The notes: generated from the letters alone by a model not told the origin. A DNA stretch of 64,000 nt from JADGHX01 sp963837755 (GCA_963837755.1 CAWIOP010000001.1:372001-436000); one strand, 5' to 3'; positions 29,879 through 40,401 are shown, counted from the first letter of the stretch. A program made the numbers and translations.

Positions 29879-29892
29879 ATTGTTAAAGAGCA
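29879..29892 (-). promoter_or_regulatory. boxA antitermination element in the 16S-23S spacer
   Basis: TGCTCTTTAACAAT on the minus strand is identical to the classical rrn boxA core, which binds NusB/NusE to keep RNA polymerase resistant to Rho. Confidence 0.85.
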
Positions 29893-30030
29893 GCACGATG
29901 TCGTGGGACATCGTGCGATCAATCGAATTCACCTTTGAGGATCTCTTGCGAGATGCCCGACAGATAAACTCGAGTGATCGCACGTTCGTGCGGATCAAGC
30001 GGCAGGCATAAGGCCAGGCGAATAACAGGC

Positions 30031-30106
30031 TGGTGGAGCCAACCGGGATCGAACCGATGACCTCCTGCTTGCAAAGCAGGCGCTCTCCCAGCTGAGCTAT
30101 GGCCCC
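30031..30106 (-). tRNA. tRNA-Ala (anticodon UGC)
   Basis: A 76-base cloverleaf on the minus strand: acceptor GGGGCCA, anticodon loop TTTGCAA within CCTGCTTTGCAAGCAGG, T-arm GGTTCGATCCC, and an encoded CCA end. It is the second of the two spacer tRNAs, nearest the 23S gene. Confidence 0.96.
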
Positions 30107-30147
30107 TGATGAACGCCTCAAGAGGAACATCTGCCTGATTGCGCGTT

Positions 30148-30224
<77 letters not shown>

Positions 30225-30348
30225 AAACTTCTGCAGCCCTCTGGTACATACGCATGGCACATGGACGCAAGAGCTTTGCGGGCCGCTTGTCTTGAGGCAG
30301 GTAACTTGAGTGGGAACTCGCGCTTCAAACCTTTGCGCGGTTCTCTTG

Positions 30349-31889
<1,541 letters not shown>

Positions 31890-32013
31890 AGATTTTGAAA
31901 CATCGACATCTACTCAAAGAGTAAACAATTGGCCCATTGCTGGACTTTCTTGGTCACTCGGTCAATTGCACAAAGGCATCGACGCGAGTCCCCACACAAA
32001 TTACCTGCCGAAC

Positions 32014-32025
32014 TTTTAGAGAGCG
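32014..32025 (-). promoter_or_regulatory. boxA-like element in the rrn leader
   Basis: CGCTCTCTAAAA on the minus strand lies about 124 bases before the 16S gene and is followed by TTTGTGTGGGGACTCG, which resembles the conserved boxC region of rrn leaders. The match to boxA is partial. Confidence 0.5.
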
Positions 32026-32083
32026 CTCAACCCGCTGGGGGCTGAGTGTCACGCGTTACCGCGTGCCCGTCGAAGGGGGCGGA

Positions 32084-32111
32084 AGTATAGCCATCGGCTT
32101 TAATCCGTCAA
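32084..32111 (-). promoter_or_regulatory. rrn promoter P2
   Basis: On the minus strand a -35 box TTGACG (32111-32106) and a -10 box TATACT (32089-32084) are separated by 16 bases. It lies about 195 bases upstream of the 16S gene. The spacer length is the same as in P1. Confidence 0.8.
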
Positions 32112-32184
32112 CCTTCATTTTCACCTCGTTTTACCGAGGTTTCTTGCTTCGGGGCTGTTGCCAGTCCCGTCTCAAGGGGCGCGC

Positions 32185-32212
32185 AGTATAGCCCCCGTCA
32201 TTTGGTTGTCAA
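32185..32212 (-). promoter_or_regulatory. rrn promoter P1
   Basis: On the minus strand a consensus -35 box TTGACA (32212-32207) and -10 box TATACT (32190-32185) are 16 bases apart, followed by the GC-rich discriminator GCGCGCC. That discriminator is typical of promoters under stringent (ppGpp) control. Confidence 0.88.
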
Positions 32213-32216
32213 CGCA

Positions 32217-32273
32217 TTGCGCCAGGTATTTTTTTGGCCGATTTTTCCCAGCGTTTTCACGCACCTGGCGCAA
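32217..32273. repeat. Perfect 11-base inverted repeat between tyrS and rrn P1
   Basis: TTGCGCCAGGT at 32217-32227 and its exact complement ACCTGGCGCAA at 32263-32273 enclose a 35-base AT-rich loop. It begins four bases upstream of the P1 -35 box, where an UP element or activator sites would sit, and 22 bases after the tyrS stop. It may be a pair of protein sites or an RNA hairpin for the tyrS transcript. Confidence 0.8.
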
Positions 32274-32294
32274 TTTGTCCGCCAATGCCCCGCT

Positions 32295-33512
32295 TCAGCC
32301 TTCCGCGGGACGGGCGGCCAGTTTCAGTCGCGCAATACGGCGTGAGCCGATCTGAAACACATGGTCCGCCCCGGCCGCGAAGACGAGCCCTCGATCGCTG
32401 ATTCTGGCCCCGTCGACCTTCACCGCCCCCTCATCGATCTTGCGGTTGGCCTCGGACGTGCTGGCGGCCAACCCCACCTCTTTCAACAGGTTGGCAATGC
32501 GAATGCCGTCCGGGCCCACCGCAAGCGTGATCGTGGCCAGGTCCGTGGGAAGGGCTTTTTCGCGGAAACGCGCGGTAAATTCCGCTTGCGCCCGCTCAGC
32601 CGCAGCAGCGCCGTGAAAGCGCGCCACGATTTCCCGCGCCAGCTCGAACTTCACGTCGCGGGGGTTCTTCCCTTGTGAGGTCGCGGCCTTCAGCGCGGCG
32701 ATTTCCGTGAGCGGGCGGAAGCTGAGCAGCTCGAAATACCGCCACATGAGGTCGTCCGAGATCGACATGAGCTTGCCGAAGATGGCCCCGGCGCTTTCGG
32801 TGATGCCGATGTAGTTGCCCAGGGACTTCGACATCTTGTTCACGCCATCGAGCCCCTCGAGCAGCGGCATCGTCATCACCACCTGCGGCTCCTGGCCGTA
32901 GGCCTCCTGCAGCTGGCGCCCCACGAGCAAATTGAATTTCTGATCGGTGCCGCCGAGCTCCACGTCCGCCTGCATGGCGACCGAGTCGTAGCCCTGCACG
33001 AGCGGATACAGAAACTCATGCAGCGCGATGGATTGCCCGCTTTTATAGCGTTTCGCGAAGTCGTCGCGCTCGAGCATGCGCGCCACGGTGTGCCGCGCGG
33101 CGATCTCGATGAGCTTCGCCGCGCCCATGGGCCCGAACCAGCGCGAATTGAAATCGATACGCGTGCGATCCGGATCCAGGATCTTGAACACCTGCTCCCT
33201 GTACGTACGTGCGTTCGCTTCGATGTCTTCGGTGGTGAGCGGCGGCCGTGTCACGTTGCGCCCGGTCGGGTCGCCGATGCGCCCCGTGAAATCCCCGATG
33301 AGAAAGGTGACGTCGTGCCCCAGCTGCTGGAACTGCCGCATCTTGTTGAGCAGCACGGTGTGGCCGAGGTGCAGGTCGGGCGCGGTCGGGTCGAAGCCCG
33401 CCTTGATGTGCAGCGGTTTGCCGCGTTTCAGCTTGGTGGCGAGCTCACGTTCGGTGAGCACTTCCTGGGTGCCGCGCTTGAGCTCGGCCAGTTGTTCGTT
33501 GAAGTCCATCAT
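32295..33512 (-). CDS. tyrS: Tyrosyl-tRNA synthetase
   Basis: A 405-residue class I synthetase that charges tRNA-Tyr. The ATP motif HLGHT (HIGH type) occurs near residue 48, KMSKSLGNYIG (KMSKS) near residue 230, and an S4 RNA-binding domain closes the C-terminus (IDEGAVKVDGARISDRG). Two adjacent ATGs exist; the choice changes one residue. It lies directly upstream of the rrn promoters on the same strand and is divergent from the M23 peptidase gene. Confidence 0.96.
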   Translation of the reverse strand: MMDFNEQLAELKRGTQEVLTERELATKLKRGKPLHIKAGFDPTAPDLHLGHTVLLNKMRQFQQLGHDVTFLIGDFTGRIGDPTGRNVTRPPLTTEDIEANARTYREQVFKILDPDRTRIDFNSRWFGPMGAAKLIEIAARHTVARMLERDDFAKRYKSGQSIALHEFLYPLVQGYDSVAMQADVELGGTDQKFNLLVGRQLQEAYGQEPQVVMTMPLLEGLDGVNKMSKSLGNYIGITESAGAIFGKLMSISDDLMWRYFELLSFRPLTEIAALKAATSQGKNPRDVKFELAREIVARFHGAAAAERAQAEFTARFREKALPTDLATITLAVGPDGIRIANLLKEVGLAASTSEANRKIDEGAVKVDGARISDRGLVFAAGADHVFQIGSRRIARLKLAARPAEG

Positions 33513-33591
33513 GTTGTGTCATTCCCCGAATTGACCGGGGCTTTACGGCTCGGTTACGGTCTGGCCCTTGTTCGAAAGGCTAGTGTAGACG

Positions 33592-34935
33592 ATGCGCAAG
33601 TGGTTCAAATTCGGGCTTGCGGAGCTCGCGCCGTGCCGGCCCCGCGTTCTTCAGGTGGCGGCGTGCGCCGTGTTGGCATGGACCTGGCTCCGCTCCGACC
33701 CGGTCGAGATCGCCGCGACCGCCCCGCGTGCGTCATCTGGCACGAATCCCGCGAAGACCGAACCGTCGCCAGCCAGCACGAGTACGGCACCCGACGTCAC
33801 GGCCCCGCAGGCCGCGTTCGCCAGCCCCATGGCGCTAGGCGCCTCCACCATTGAAGTCATCGTCAGCCACAACGACACGCTCGACCGCATCTTCCGCCGC
33901 CTCAAGCTCGATCTGGCGGATCTTGCCTCGCTGCGCAGCCTCCCCGGCCTGAAGGCCGGGCTCGACAGGCTGCGGCCCGGCGAGGCGCTCCACCTTATTC
34001 ACCGTGATGGCTCGCTATTCGGCTTCGAGCGGCAACTGAGCCCCAGTGAGACGCTGCAGGTCGTGCGCGGCGAAGCGGGCTTCCGCTCCAACGTGCTGGA
34101 AAACCCGCTCGAAAGCCGCGAACGCACCGTTCGGGGCATCATAGACAGCTCTCTTTTCGAAGCCGTGGCCAAGGCCGGCGCACACGACCAGACGGCGATG
34201 GCCCTCGCCGAGATCTTCGGCTGGGACATCGATTTCGTGCTCGACATCCAGCCGGGCGACACCTTCATCGCCACGTACGACGAGATCTCCCAGGACGGCA
34301 CCTACATCAAGGACGGCCCCATCACCGCCGCGCTGTTCATGAATCGCGGCCGTGAATACCGCGCCGTTCGGTATGCAGACCCGTCCGGCCGCGCGCACTA
34401 CTACACGCCCGAAGGCATCAGCATGTACCGCGCGTTCCTGCGCACGCCGGTGGAATTCACTCGCGTCAGCTCGCGCTTCAACCCCAGCCGCCGACACCCT
34501 GTTCTAAACACCATCCGCGCGCACAAAGGCGTGGATTACGCTGCACCCACTGGCACGCCAGTGCGGGCCGCCGGCGACGGGCGCGTGCAGTTCGCCGGGC
34601 GCAAAGGCGGCTACGGCAACGTGCTCGAGATCGCCCATCCGCGCGGCGTCGTCACCGTGTACGGCCACCTTTCCCGCTATGGCAAGGGCATTCGCACCGG
34701 CTCGAAAGTCTCGCAGGGCGAAGTCGTTGCCTACGTCGGCATGTCCGGTCTGGCCACGGGCCCGCACCTTCACTACGAATACCGCGTGAACGGGCTTCAT
34801 AAGAATCCGCAGACCGTCGAGCTGCCCGGCGCCGCGCCCATCGAGCCGGCATGGCGCGCCGATTTCGACGAGAAGACGGCACTGCTGCTCGCCGCGCTCG
34901 AAGCGCCCATCGGTCCGGCGCTGGTGTCGCGCTGA
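33592..34935 (+). CDS. M23 family peptidoglycan DD-endopeptidase (MepM-like)
   Basis: A 447-residue envelope enzyme that cuts peptide cross-links for cell-wall growth. An N-terminal anchor (residues about 15-33) and an Ala/Pro/Thr linker are followed by an OapA/LysM-like module (VSHNDTLDRIFRRL) and a C-terminal LytM domain with both metal motifs: HKGVDYAAPTGTPV (H..D) and GPHLHYEYRVNG (HxH). All zinc ligands are present, so it should be active rather than an EnvC/NlpD-type activator. Placement next to tyrS is common in gammaproteobacteria. Confidence 0.92.
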   Translation: MRKWFKFGLAELAPCRPRVLQVAACAVLAWTWLRSDPVEIAATAPRASSGTNPAKTEPSPASTSTAPDVTAPQAAFASPMALGASTIEVIVSHNDTLDRIFRRLKLDLADLASLRSLPGLKAGLDRLRPGEALHLIHRDGSLFGFERQLSPSETLQVVRGEAGFRSNVLENPLESRERTVRGIIDSSLFEAVAKAGAHDQTAMALAEIFGWDIDFVLDIQPGDTFIATYDEISQDGTYIKDGPITAALFMNRGREYRAVRYADPSGRAHYYTPEGISMYRAFLRTPVEFTRVSSRFNPSRRHPVLNTIRAHKGVDYAAPTGTPVRAAGDGRVQFAGRKGGYGNVLEIAHPRGVVTVYGHLSRYGKGIRTGSKVSQGEVVAYVGMSGLATGPHLHYEYRVNGLHKNPQTVELPGAAPIEPAWRADFDEKTALLLAALEAPIGPALVSR

Positions 34936-34973
34936 CACACGCCGCGTTCGCAGCGCCCGCGCCCCGAACGTGA

Positions 34974-34991
34974 GTGTCATCGCAGTGTCAT
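34974..34991 (+). promoter_or_regulatory. Pho box (PhoB site) upstream of ppk1
   Basis: Two exact direct repeats GTGTCAT at 34974-34980 and 34985-34991 are separated by CGCA, giving the 11-base period of a PhoB site (consensus CTGTCAT-N4-CTGTCAT; 12 of 14 match). The site ends 44 bases before the ppk1 start. A weak TGAACT could serve as -10. Phosphate-starvation control of ppk1 is a strong inference. Confidence 0.75.
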
Positions 34992-35035
34992 ACGGGCCGT
35001 GCTGAACTGCGGCTCTTTGCCAGAACGACCCTGTA

Positions 35036-37114
35036 ATGGACTCATCGGATCTCAAAGCGCCGCACTTTTACATCAACCGCGAGCTGTCGCTGCTGGAGTT
35101 CAACCAGCGCGTGCTGGCCCAGGCGCTCGATGAGTCGGTGCCGTTGCTGGAGCGGCTGAAGTTCCTCGCCATCTCGTCCAGCAACCTCGATGAATTCTTC
35201 GAGATCCGGGTGGCGGGACTGAAGCAGTTGCTGGAGCTGGGCTCGGGTCCCATGGCGCCCGATGCGCTCTCCATTCCCGATCAGCTCGCCGCCATCCACG
35301 AGCGCGCGCTGAAGCTCGTGGCCGACCAGTACAACTGCCTGAACGAAGTGCTGATGCCGGCCATGCGCTCCAAAGGCATCCGCCTGCTCAACCGCAAGGA
35401 GTGGACGCCGCAGCTCGCGCACTGGCTGGAGCAGTATTTCGAGCGCGAGGTGGAGCCGGTGCTCAGCCCGCTCGGGCTCGACCCGGCGCGGCCGTTCCCG
35501 CGCATCCAGAACAAGAGCCTCAATTTCATCGTGCGACTGCGGGGCAAGGACGCGTTCGGCCGCGACAGCGATCTTGCGATCGTGCAGGCGCCGCGCTCGC
35601 TGCCGCGGGTCGTGCCGGCGCCGCCCGCGAGCGGCCCGGGCGCGTTCGTGCTGCTCTCGCAGATCGTGCACGCGTTCGTGCACAAGCTGTTCACGGGCAT
35701 GGAGATGCTCGGTTGCTACCAGTTCCGCGTCACGCGCAACAGCGACCTCTTCGTGGACGAGGAAGAAATCGACGACCTGCGGCGCGCGCTCGAAGGCGAG
35801 CTGGCGCACCGCCGCTATGGCGCGGCCGTGCGCCTGGAGACGTCGCGGGATCTTCCGCAGGACATGACGCGCTTCCTGCTGAAGCAGTTCGCACTCGGCG
35901 AGGTCGATCTCTACCAGCTGCCGGGGCCCGTGAATCTCAACCGGCTTTCCGCCATCTACGACCTGGTGCAGCGGCCCGAGCTCAAGTACCCGGTGTTCAC
36001 GCCGGGCCTGCCGCCACGGCTTGCCGGCTCGCCCGACCTGTTCGCCGTCATTCGTCAGAACGACGTGCTGCTGCACCACCCGTTCCAGAGCTTCGCGCCG
36101 GTGATGGACTTCGTGCGCCAGGCCGCGTCCGATCCGCAGGTGCTCGCGATCAAGCAGACGCTCTATCGCACCGGCAACGATTCTCCGGTGGTGGATGCCC
36201 TGGTCGCCGCCGCTCACGCCGGCAAGGACGTCACGGTCATCGTAGAGCTGCGCGCCCGCTTCGACGAAGAAGCGAACATCGAGCTTTCCAACCGCCTGCA
36301 GGAAGCGGGAGCGCACGTCATGTACGGCGTGGTCGGCTACAAGACTCACGCCAAGCTCACCCTGGTGGTGCGTCGTGAGCCGGGCGGCATTCGCCGCTAC
36401 TGCCACCTCGGCACCGGCAACTATCACCCGCGAACCGCGCGCACCTACACGGACTATGGCCTTTTCACCTGCGCCGACGAGATTGGGCAGGACGTGCACG
36501 AGCTCTTCCTGCAGCTCACGAGCCTCACGCAGACGCCGAAGCTGTGCTGCCTGCTGCAGTCACCGTTCGGGCTGCACGAGTCCGTGCTCGCGAAGATCGA
36601 GCGTGAGGCGCAGAACGCGCGCGCAGGCCTACCGGCCCGCATCATCGCCAAGTTGAACGCGCTGGTGGATCCGCAGTGCATTGAGGCGCTGTACCGCGCG
36701 TCGCGCGCGGGCGTGCGCATCGACCTCATCGTGCGTGGCGTGTGCGCGCTAAGGCCGGCAATTCCAGCCGTTTCCGAAAATATCCAGGTGCGCTCGATCG
36801 TGGGCCGGTTCCTGGAGCACTCGCGCGTGTTCTACTTCGAAAACGGCGGCGCGCCCGAGATTTACTGCGCGAGCGCGGACTGGATGGAGCGCAACTTCTT
36901 CCGCCGCGTCGAAGTGGCCTTCCCGGTGAGACGTGACGCGCATCGCGCGCGCATCCTCAATGACCTGGAGACCTACCTGCGCGATGACACACAGGCCTGG
37001 CTGCTGGGCCGCGATGGGCTCTACTCCAGGATCGAAGCCTCGAACGATGCGCCGATTGGCGCGCAGGCCCAGTTGCTGGCGAAGTACGCCGCCGGGTCGA
37101 CGATCAAGCTCTGA
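35036..37114 (+). CDS. ppk1: Polyphosphate kinase 1
   Basis: A 692-residue PPK1 that polymerises the terminal phosphate of ATP into polyphosphate at the membrane periphery. The N-terminal domain (YINRELSLLEFNQRVL, SSNLDEFFEIRVA), the head domain and two PLD-like catalytic domains are present. The autophosphorylated His is in CHLGTGNYHPRTARTY, with ARFDEEANIELSNRLQEAG before it. It follows a Pho box and is convergent with ppx, leaving 15 bases between their stops. Confidence 0.97.
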   Translation: MDSSDLKAPHFYINRELSLLEFNQRVLAQALDESVPLLERLKFLAISSSNLDEFFEIRVAGLKQLLELGSGPMAPDALSIPDQLAAIHERALKLVADQYNCLNEVLMPAMRSKGIRLLNRKEWTPQLAHWLEQYFEREVEPVLSPLGLDPARPFPRIQNKSLNFIVRLRGKDAFGRDSDLAIVQAPRSLPRVVPAPPASGPGAFVLLSQIVHAFVHKLFTGMEMLGCYQFRVTRNSDLFVDEEEIDDLRRALEGELAHRRYGAAVRLETSRDLPQDMTRFLLKQFALGEVDLYQLPGPVNLNRLSAIYDLVQRPELKYPVFTPGLPPRLAGSPDLFAVIRQNDVLLHHPFQSFAPVMDFVRQAASDPQVLAIKQTLYRTGNDSPVVDALVAAAHAGKDVTVIVELRARFDEEANIELSNRLQEAGAHVMYGVVGYKTHAKLTLVVRREPGGIRRYCHLGTGNYHPRTARTYTDYGLFTCADEIGQDVHELFLQLTSLTQTPKLCCLLQSPFGLHESVLAKIEREAQNARAGLPARIIAKLNALVDPQCIEALYRASRAGVRIDLIVRGVCALRPAIPAVSENIQVRSIVGRFLEHSRVFYFENGGAPEIYCASADWMERNFFRRVEVAFPVRRDAHRARILNDLETYLRDDTQAWLLGRDGLYSRIEASNDAPIGAQAQLLAKYAAGSTIKL

Positions 37115-37129
37115 GCTTACGCGCAGCCG

Positions 37130-38689
37130 TCAGCCGCGCGCGCTGAACACACGCAGGCGAAAGCCGTTCGCCCTCAAATGGCCGATCTCCTGCTGCAGGT
37201 CCGCAGTGGTCAGTGGATGGTCCTTCAGCCAGCGCCCCGGGAACTTCAACTCCAGCGTGCGGCCGCGCGCCGTCAGCCCGATCTCCGGCAACGCCGTGGC
37301 GCTTCGCCCACGGTGCAGCAACACAGCGAGCCGCAGCAGCACAATCAGAAACAGTGTGTGCCGATCCCACGGCGGCACGAGCTCTTCGAGCCCATCGAGC
37401 ACCAGCTTGCGCCGGTGCCCACCCACGAGCCGCGCGAGCAGCTGCTGCTCTTCGCGTGGAAAACCCTGCATATCCGCGTTTGCCAGCAGATAGGCGCCGT
37501 GGCGGTGATACCCGTTGTGCGAGACGTCGAGGCCGATTTCGTGCAGCCGCGCCGCCCAGTTCAGCATGAGGTCTGCGAGCGGGTCGTCGAGCGCCCATGC
37601 CGCACGCGTCCGCGCCAGAAAATCGCGCGTTGTCGCTTCGACCCGCTCGGCCTGTGCGAGGTCCACGTGATAGCGCCCCTGCATGCTGCGCACACTGCGC
37701 TCGCGCGCGTCTTCATCCGTGAAGCGGCCGACGATGTCGTAGAGCAGGCCATCACGCATCGCTCCGTCCGCGATACGCATGGACTCGATGCCGAGCACGT
37801 CGAACACTTCGGTGAGGATGGCGGTGCCCCCGGGGAACACGGCCCGTCGCTCATCCGTGATGGCGGCGAGGCTCAGCTCGCGCGTGGAGCCCGCATCCAC
37901 GAGGTATGCGAGCACGCGCTCGAGGCCATCACGCGTGATCGACGTGCACGTGGGGTCAAGTTCCCGCATGGCTTCGCCGATGGCGCGCACCGTGCCGGAG
38001 CTGCCGGCGGCGCTGGCCCACCCGCGACGGCGGAACGCCGCCTGCACCGGCTCGAGCTCCAGGCGCGCCGCGACGCGCGCGCGATCGAGCCGCTTCTGCG
38101 TGATCTTGCCGTCGCCGAAGAAGCGCTCGCTGAGTGCCACGCAACCCATCTGCAGGCTTTCCAGCTCGAGCGGCGTGAGCCCTTCGCCGATGACGAGCTC
38201 GGTGCTGCCGCCGCCGATGTCGACGACGAGCCGCTTGCCTGGCTCGCTCGGCATGCTGTGCGCGACGCCCGAATAGATGAGGCGCGCCTCTTCCATGCCG
38301 GAAATGATCTCGATGGGATGCCCCAGCGCCTCGCGCGCGCGCTCGAGGAACGCCTGCTTGCCCCGGGCCACGCGCAGCGCGTTGGTGCCCACCACGCGCA
38401 CGCTGCGTGCGTGCATGGCGCGCAACCGCTGGCCGAATCTCTGCAGGCAGGCCAGCGCGCGCGCGGCGGCCTCCTTGTCGATGCGGCCGTTCTCTTCGAC
38501 GCCCGCGGCCAGGCGCACCATCTCGCGCAGCCGGTCGATGACGACGAGCTGCCCGTGCGAGTAGCGCGCCACGACCATGTGAAAGCTGTTGGAGCCGAGA
38601 TCGACCGCAGCCAGCACGTCCGGCACGGGGCGTGCGGCGGGACTGGAGCGGGCTTCGGCGGGAGAGCGGGCGGCGGGTGCCGGTCTCAC
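37130..38689 (-). CDS. ppx: Exopolyphosphatase Ppx/GppA family
   Basis: A 519-residue enzyme that releases phosphate from polyphosphate ends or acts on pppGpp. ASKHA motifs: AAVDLGSNSFHMVVARY (phosphate 1), RLVVDIGGGSTELVIGEG (phosphate 2), and catalytic GMEEARLIYSGVAH. A C-terminal HD-like helical domain (ARLHEIGLDVSHNGYHRHGAYLL) is kept. A GTG start at 38689 gives a Pro/Ala-rich leader of about 25 residues; the conserved part starts at LAAVDLG. Convergent with ppk1, so synthesis and breakdown genes face each other. Confidence 0.94.
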   Translation of the reverse strand: MRPAPAARSPAEARSSPAARPVPDVLAAVDLGSNSFHMVVARYSHGQLVVIDRLREMVRLAAGVEENGRIDKEAAARALACLQRFGQRLRAMHARSVRVVGTNALRVARGKQAFLERAREALGHPIEIISGMEEARLIYSGVAHSMPSEPGKRLVVDIGGGSTELVIGEGLTPLELESLQMGCVALSERFFGDGKITQKRLDRARVAARLELEPVQAAFRRRGWASAAGSSGTVRAIGEAMRELDPTCTSITRDGLERVLAYLVDAGSTRELSLAAITDERRAVFPGGTAILTEVFDVLGIESMRIADGAMRDGLLYDIVGRFTDEDARERSVRSMQGRYHVDLAQAERVEATTRDFLARTRAAWALDDPLADLMLNWAARLHEIGLDVSHNGYHRHGAYLLANADMQGFPREEQQLLARLVGGHRRKLVLDGLEELVPPWDRHTLFLIVLLRLAVLLHRGRSATALPEIGLTARGRTLELKFPGRWLKDHPLTTADLQQEIGHLRANGFRLRVFSARG

Positions 38690-38707
38690 TTGCCGGACGT
38701 CAGTGTG

Positions 38708-39079
38708 TCAGGTGGAGAACGAGGAGCCGCACCCGCACGTCGTGGAGGCGTTCGGGTTCCGGATGACGAACTGGGCGCCGTCGAGCCCTTCGCGGTAGTC
38801 GATCTCCGCACCGCCGAGGTACTGCACGCTCATGGGGTCGACCAGCAGCTTCACGCCCTGGTTCTCGACGCAGGTGTCGCCGTCCTGGGTCTGCTCGTCG
38901 AACTCGAAGCCGTATTGCAGGCCCGAGCAGCCGCCGCCCTGAACGAACACGCGCAGCATGAGACTCGGGTTACCCTCGCCACGGATGAGGTCGCCCACCT
39001 TGCGCGCGGCCGCATCCGTGAACACCAGTGACGGCGCCAGCGTGGCGTCGGCCAGAACGGCTTCAGAAGGGGTGCTCAT
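38708..39079 (-). CDS. erpA: Iron-sulfur cluster insertion protein ErpA
   Basis: A 123-residue A-type carrier that hands Fe-S clusters to apoproteins. The three cluster cysteines are in QGGGCSGLQYGFEFDE and CGCGSSFS at the C-terminus. VLVDPMSVQYLGGAEIDYREGLDGAQFVIRNPN is close to the ErpA consensus. It lies 18 bases upstream of ppx on the same strand. The N-terminal 15 residues are not conserved. Confidence 0.94.
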   Translation of the reverse strand: MSTPSEAVLADATLAPSLVFTDAAARKVGDLIRGEGNPSLMLRVFVQGGGCSGLQYGFEFDEQTQDGDTCVENQGVKLLVDPMSVQYLGGAEIDYREGLDGAQFVIRNPNASTTCGCGSSFST

Positions 39080-39193
39080 TCCGTATGCCTCGTGCGATCA
39101 GTCAGTTGCCATTGCGCCCGAGCGTTTGCGCGAGCCTTCAGTCTAGGAGCCACCCGCCCTGCGGTAAAGCCGCCCGAGCGTCGGCGTAACACG

Positions 39194-39598
39194 TCAGGCA
39201 CCCTTGGCGGCGCCCGGCTCGCTGTCTGTGGTGGCGCCAACGCCATTTGGCAAGGGCATCAGCTTGCCCTTGATCTCGGCCCCGAGTGTCATTTCGATGA
39301 TGCCGTAGTGAACATTGCCCTGAACGCGAGCATTCGCGCCGAGCACCACGCGCACGCGCGCGAAGATGTCGCCGGTGACAGTGCCGTTCAGCATGACGTT
39401 AGGCACATCGACACTGCCCTCGATGGAGCCCGTCTCGCTCACGGACAGCGTCGCGGTGGCGTCGTCCGACCGCACGTTGCCGGCGATGCGGCCGTCCAGG
39501 TGCAGGCCGCCGGCGAACTCGACATCGCCCTGCACCTTCGCGGACTTGCCCACCAGGGTGTCGATGCGCGAATTGCTCTTGGAATCACGACTGAACAT
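39194..39598 (-). CDS. Bactofilin family cytoskeletal protein
   Basis: A 134-residue polymer-forming protein with the bactofilin core: IDTLVGKSAKVQGDVEFAGGLHLDGRIAGNV, followed by strands of a right-handed beta-helix (GSIEGSVDVPNVMLNGTVTGDI). Flanking N- and C-terminal tails are short and disordered. Bactofilins scaffold envelope or cell-shape proteins; the M23 peptidase nearby could be a client, as seen in other bacteria, but that is inference. It lies 24 bases after the coiled-coil membrane protein gene. Confidence 0.92.
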   Translation of the reverse strand: MFSRDSKSNSRIDTLVGKSAKVQGDVEFAGGLHLDGRIAGNVRSDDATATLSVSETGSIEGSVDVPNVMLNGTVTGDIFARVRVVLGANARVQGNVHYGIIEMTLGAEIKGKLMPLPNGVGATTDSEPGAAKGA

Positions 39599-39622
39599 GG
39601 CTCTTGTCTGCTCCCGCTCGCG

Positions 39623-40372
39623 TCAACTGGCGTCGACGTTCCACGGGAACGTCTGCGTGACCGGTGAAATTCCCTTCTTGCCCGAGCGCACCTCCACGGT
39701 GAGGCGCTCCGGCACGAACCCCGCCGGGATCGCGATCTCCTGCTCGAAGTTCTGGAAATACCTGAACGTAAAGGGTAACTCACGAACCTTGCCGCCCGTG
39801 AGCGCGGCCAGGTCGAGCATGCCCGCCAGGTTGCCGCGCGCCCCTTCGGCCGTGAGCGCGAGCGAGCCCGTGACCACGTCCTCGGGCCGCACCGAGCGCA
39901 CCAGATTCATCCGGACGAGGTAACGCCCGGGCTTGGCGCCGGCGCCGATGCGCAGCTGCTGGATCTTCACGCCCGGGGACGACGCGGACTGGGCCACGAT
40001 TCCGCGATAAAACGCCAGCTCCTGCGTCTGGCGCGCCACCTGCGCCTGCAGGTCACCGATGGTGCGGGAGACTTCCGCCTGCTCCCGTGCCCGCCCCACG
40101 CGAATGGTGTCGAGCTCCGCCAGGCGGGTGCGCAGCTCCCGGTTGGCCTTCTCCAGGCGATCGATGTTCACCCCGTGCTCGGCACGCTCCTGGGAGACGG
40201 CCAGCCGGTCGTAGCCCGCGTCGAAACGCCCCAGCTCGTAGACGACATAAAGTGCGAACGCGGCCAGGAATGTGAGAGCGATCACAATCAGCAGCCGGCG
40301 CGCCGGCGCGTAGGTACGCACTACCAGATTGGACTGGGACTTGGGGCTACTGCGGGCCATGGCGCCGATCAT
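39623..40372 (-). CDS. Membrane-anchored coiled-coil protein (DUF6776-like)
   Basis: A 249-residue protein with one membrane helix (RLLIVIALTFLAAFALYVVYEL), a coiled coil of about 70 residues (DRLEKANRELRTRLAELDTIRVG through TIGDLQAQVARQTQELAFYRG) and a C-terminal beta-rich domain ending FPWNVD. It resembles a conserved gammaproteobacterial family that sits next to a bactofilin, as here. The function is unknown; a scaffold linking the bactofilin to the periplasm is plausible. Starts at 40372 and 40360 are both possible; I took the longer. Confidence 0.75.
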   Translation of the reverse strand: MIGAMARSSPKSQSNLVVRTYAPARRLLIVIALTFLAAFALYVVYELGRFDAGYDRLAVSQERAEHGVNIDRLEKANRELRTRLAELDTIRVGRAREQAEVSRTIGDLQAQVARQTQELAFYRGIVAQSASSPGVKIQQLRIGAGAKPGRYLVRMNLVRSVRPEDVVTGSLALTAEGARGNLAGMLDLAALTGGKVRELPFTFRYFQNFEQEIAIPAGFVPERLTVEVRSGKKGISPVTQTFPWNVDAS

Positions 40373-40401
40373 GCGCTTGGGGCCGCCGCCCGAACGCTCG
40401 A

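Noticed and set aside
35042..36499. A 485-codon open frame opposite ppk1
   Set aside because: Antisense shadow of a strongly conserved enzyme; no domain.
37178..39031. A 617-codon open frame on the plus strand opposite ppx and erpA
   Set aside because: Arg/His/Ala-rich composition with no recognisable domain; fully antisense to two clearly conserved genes. Typical GC-rich shadow.
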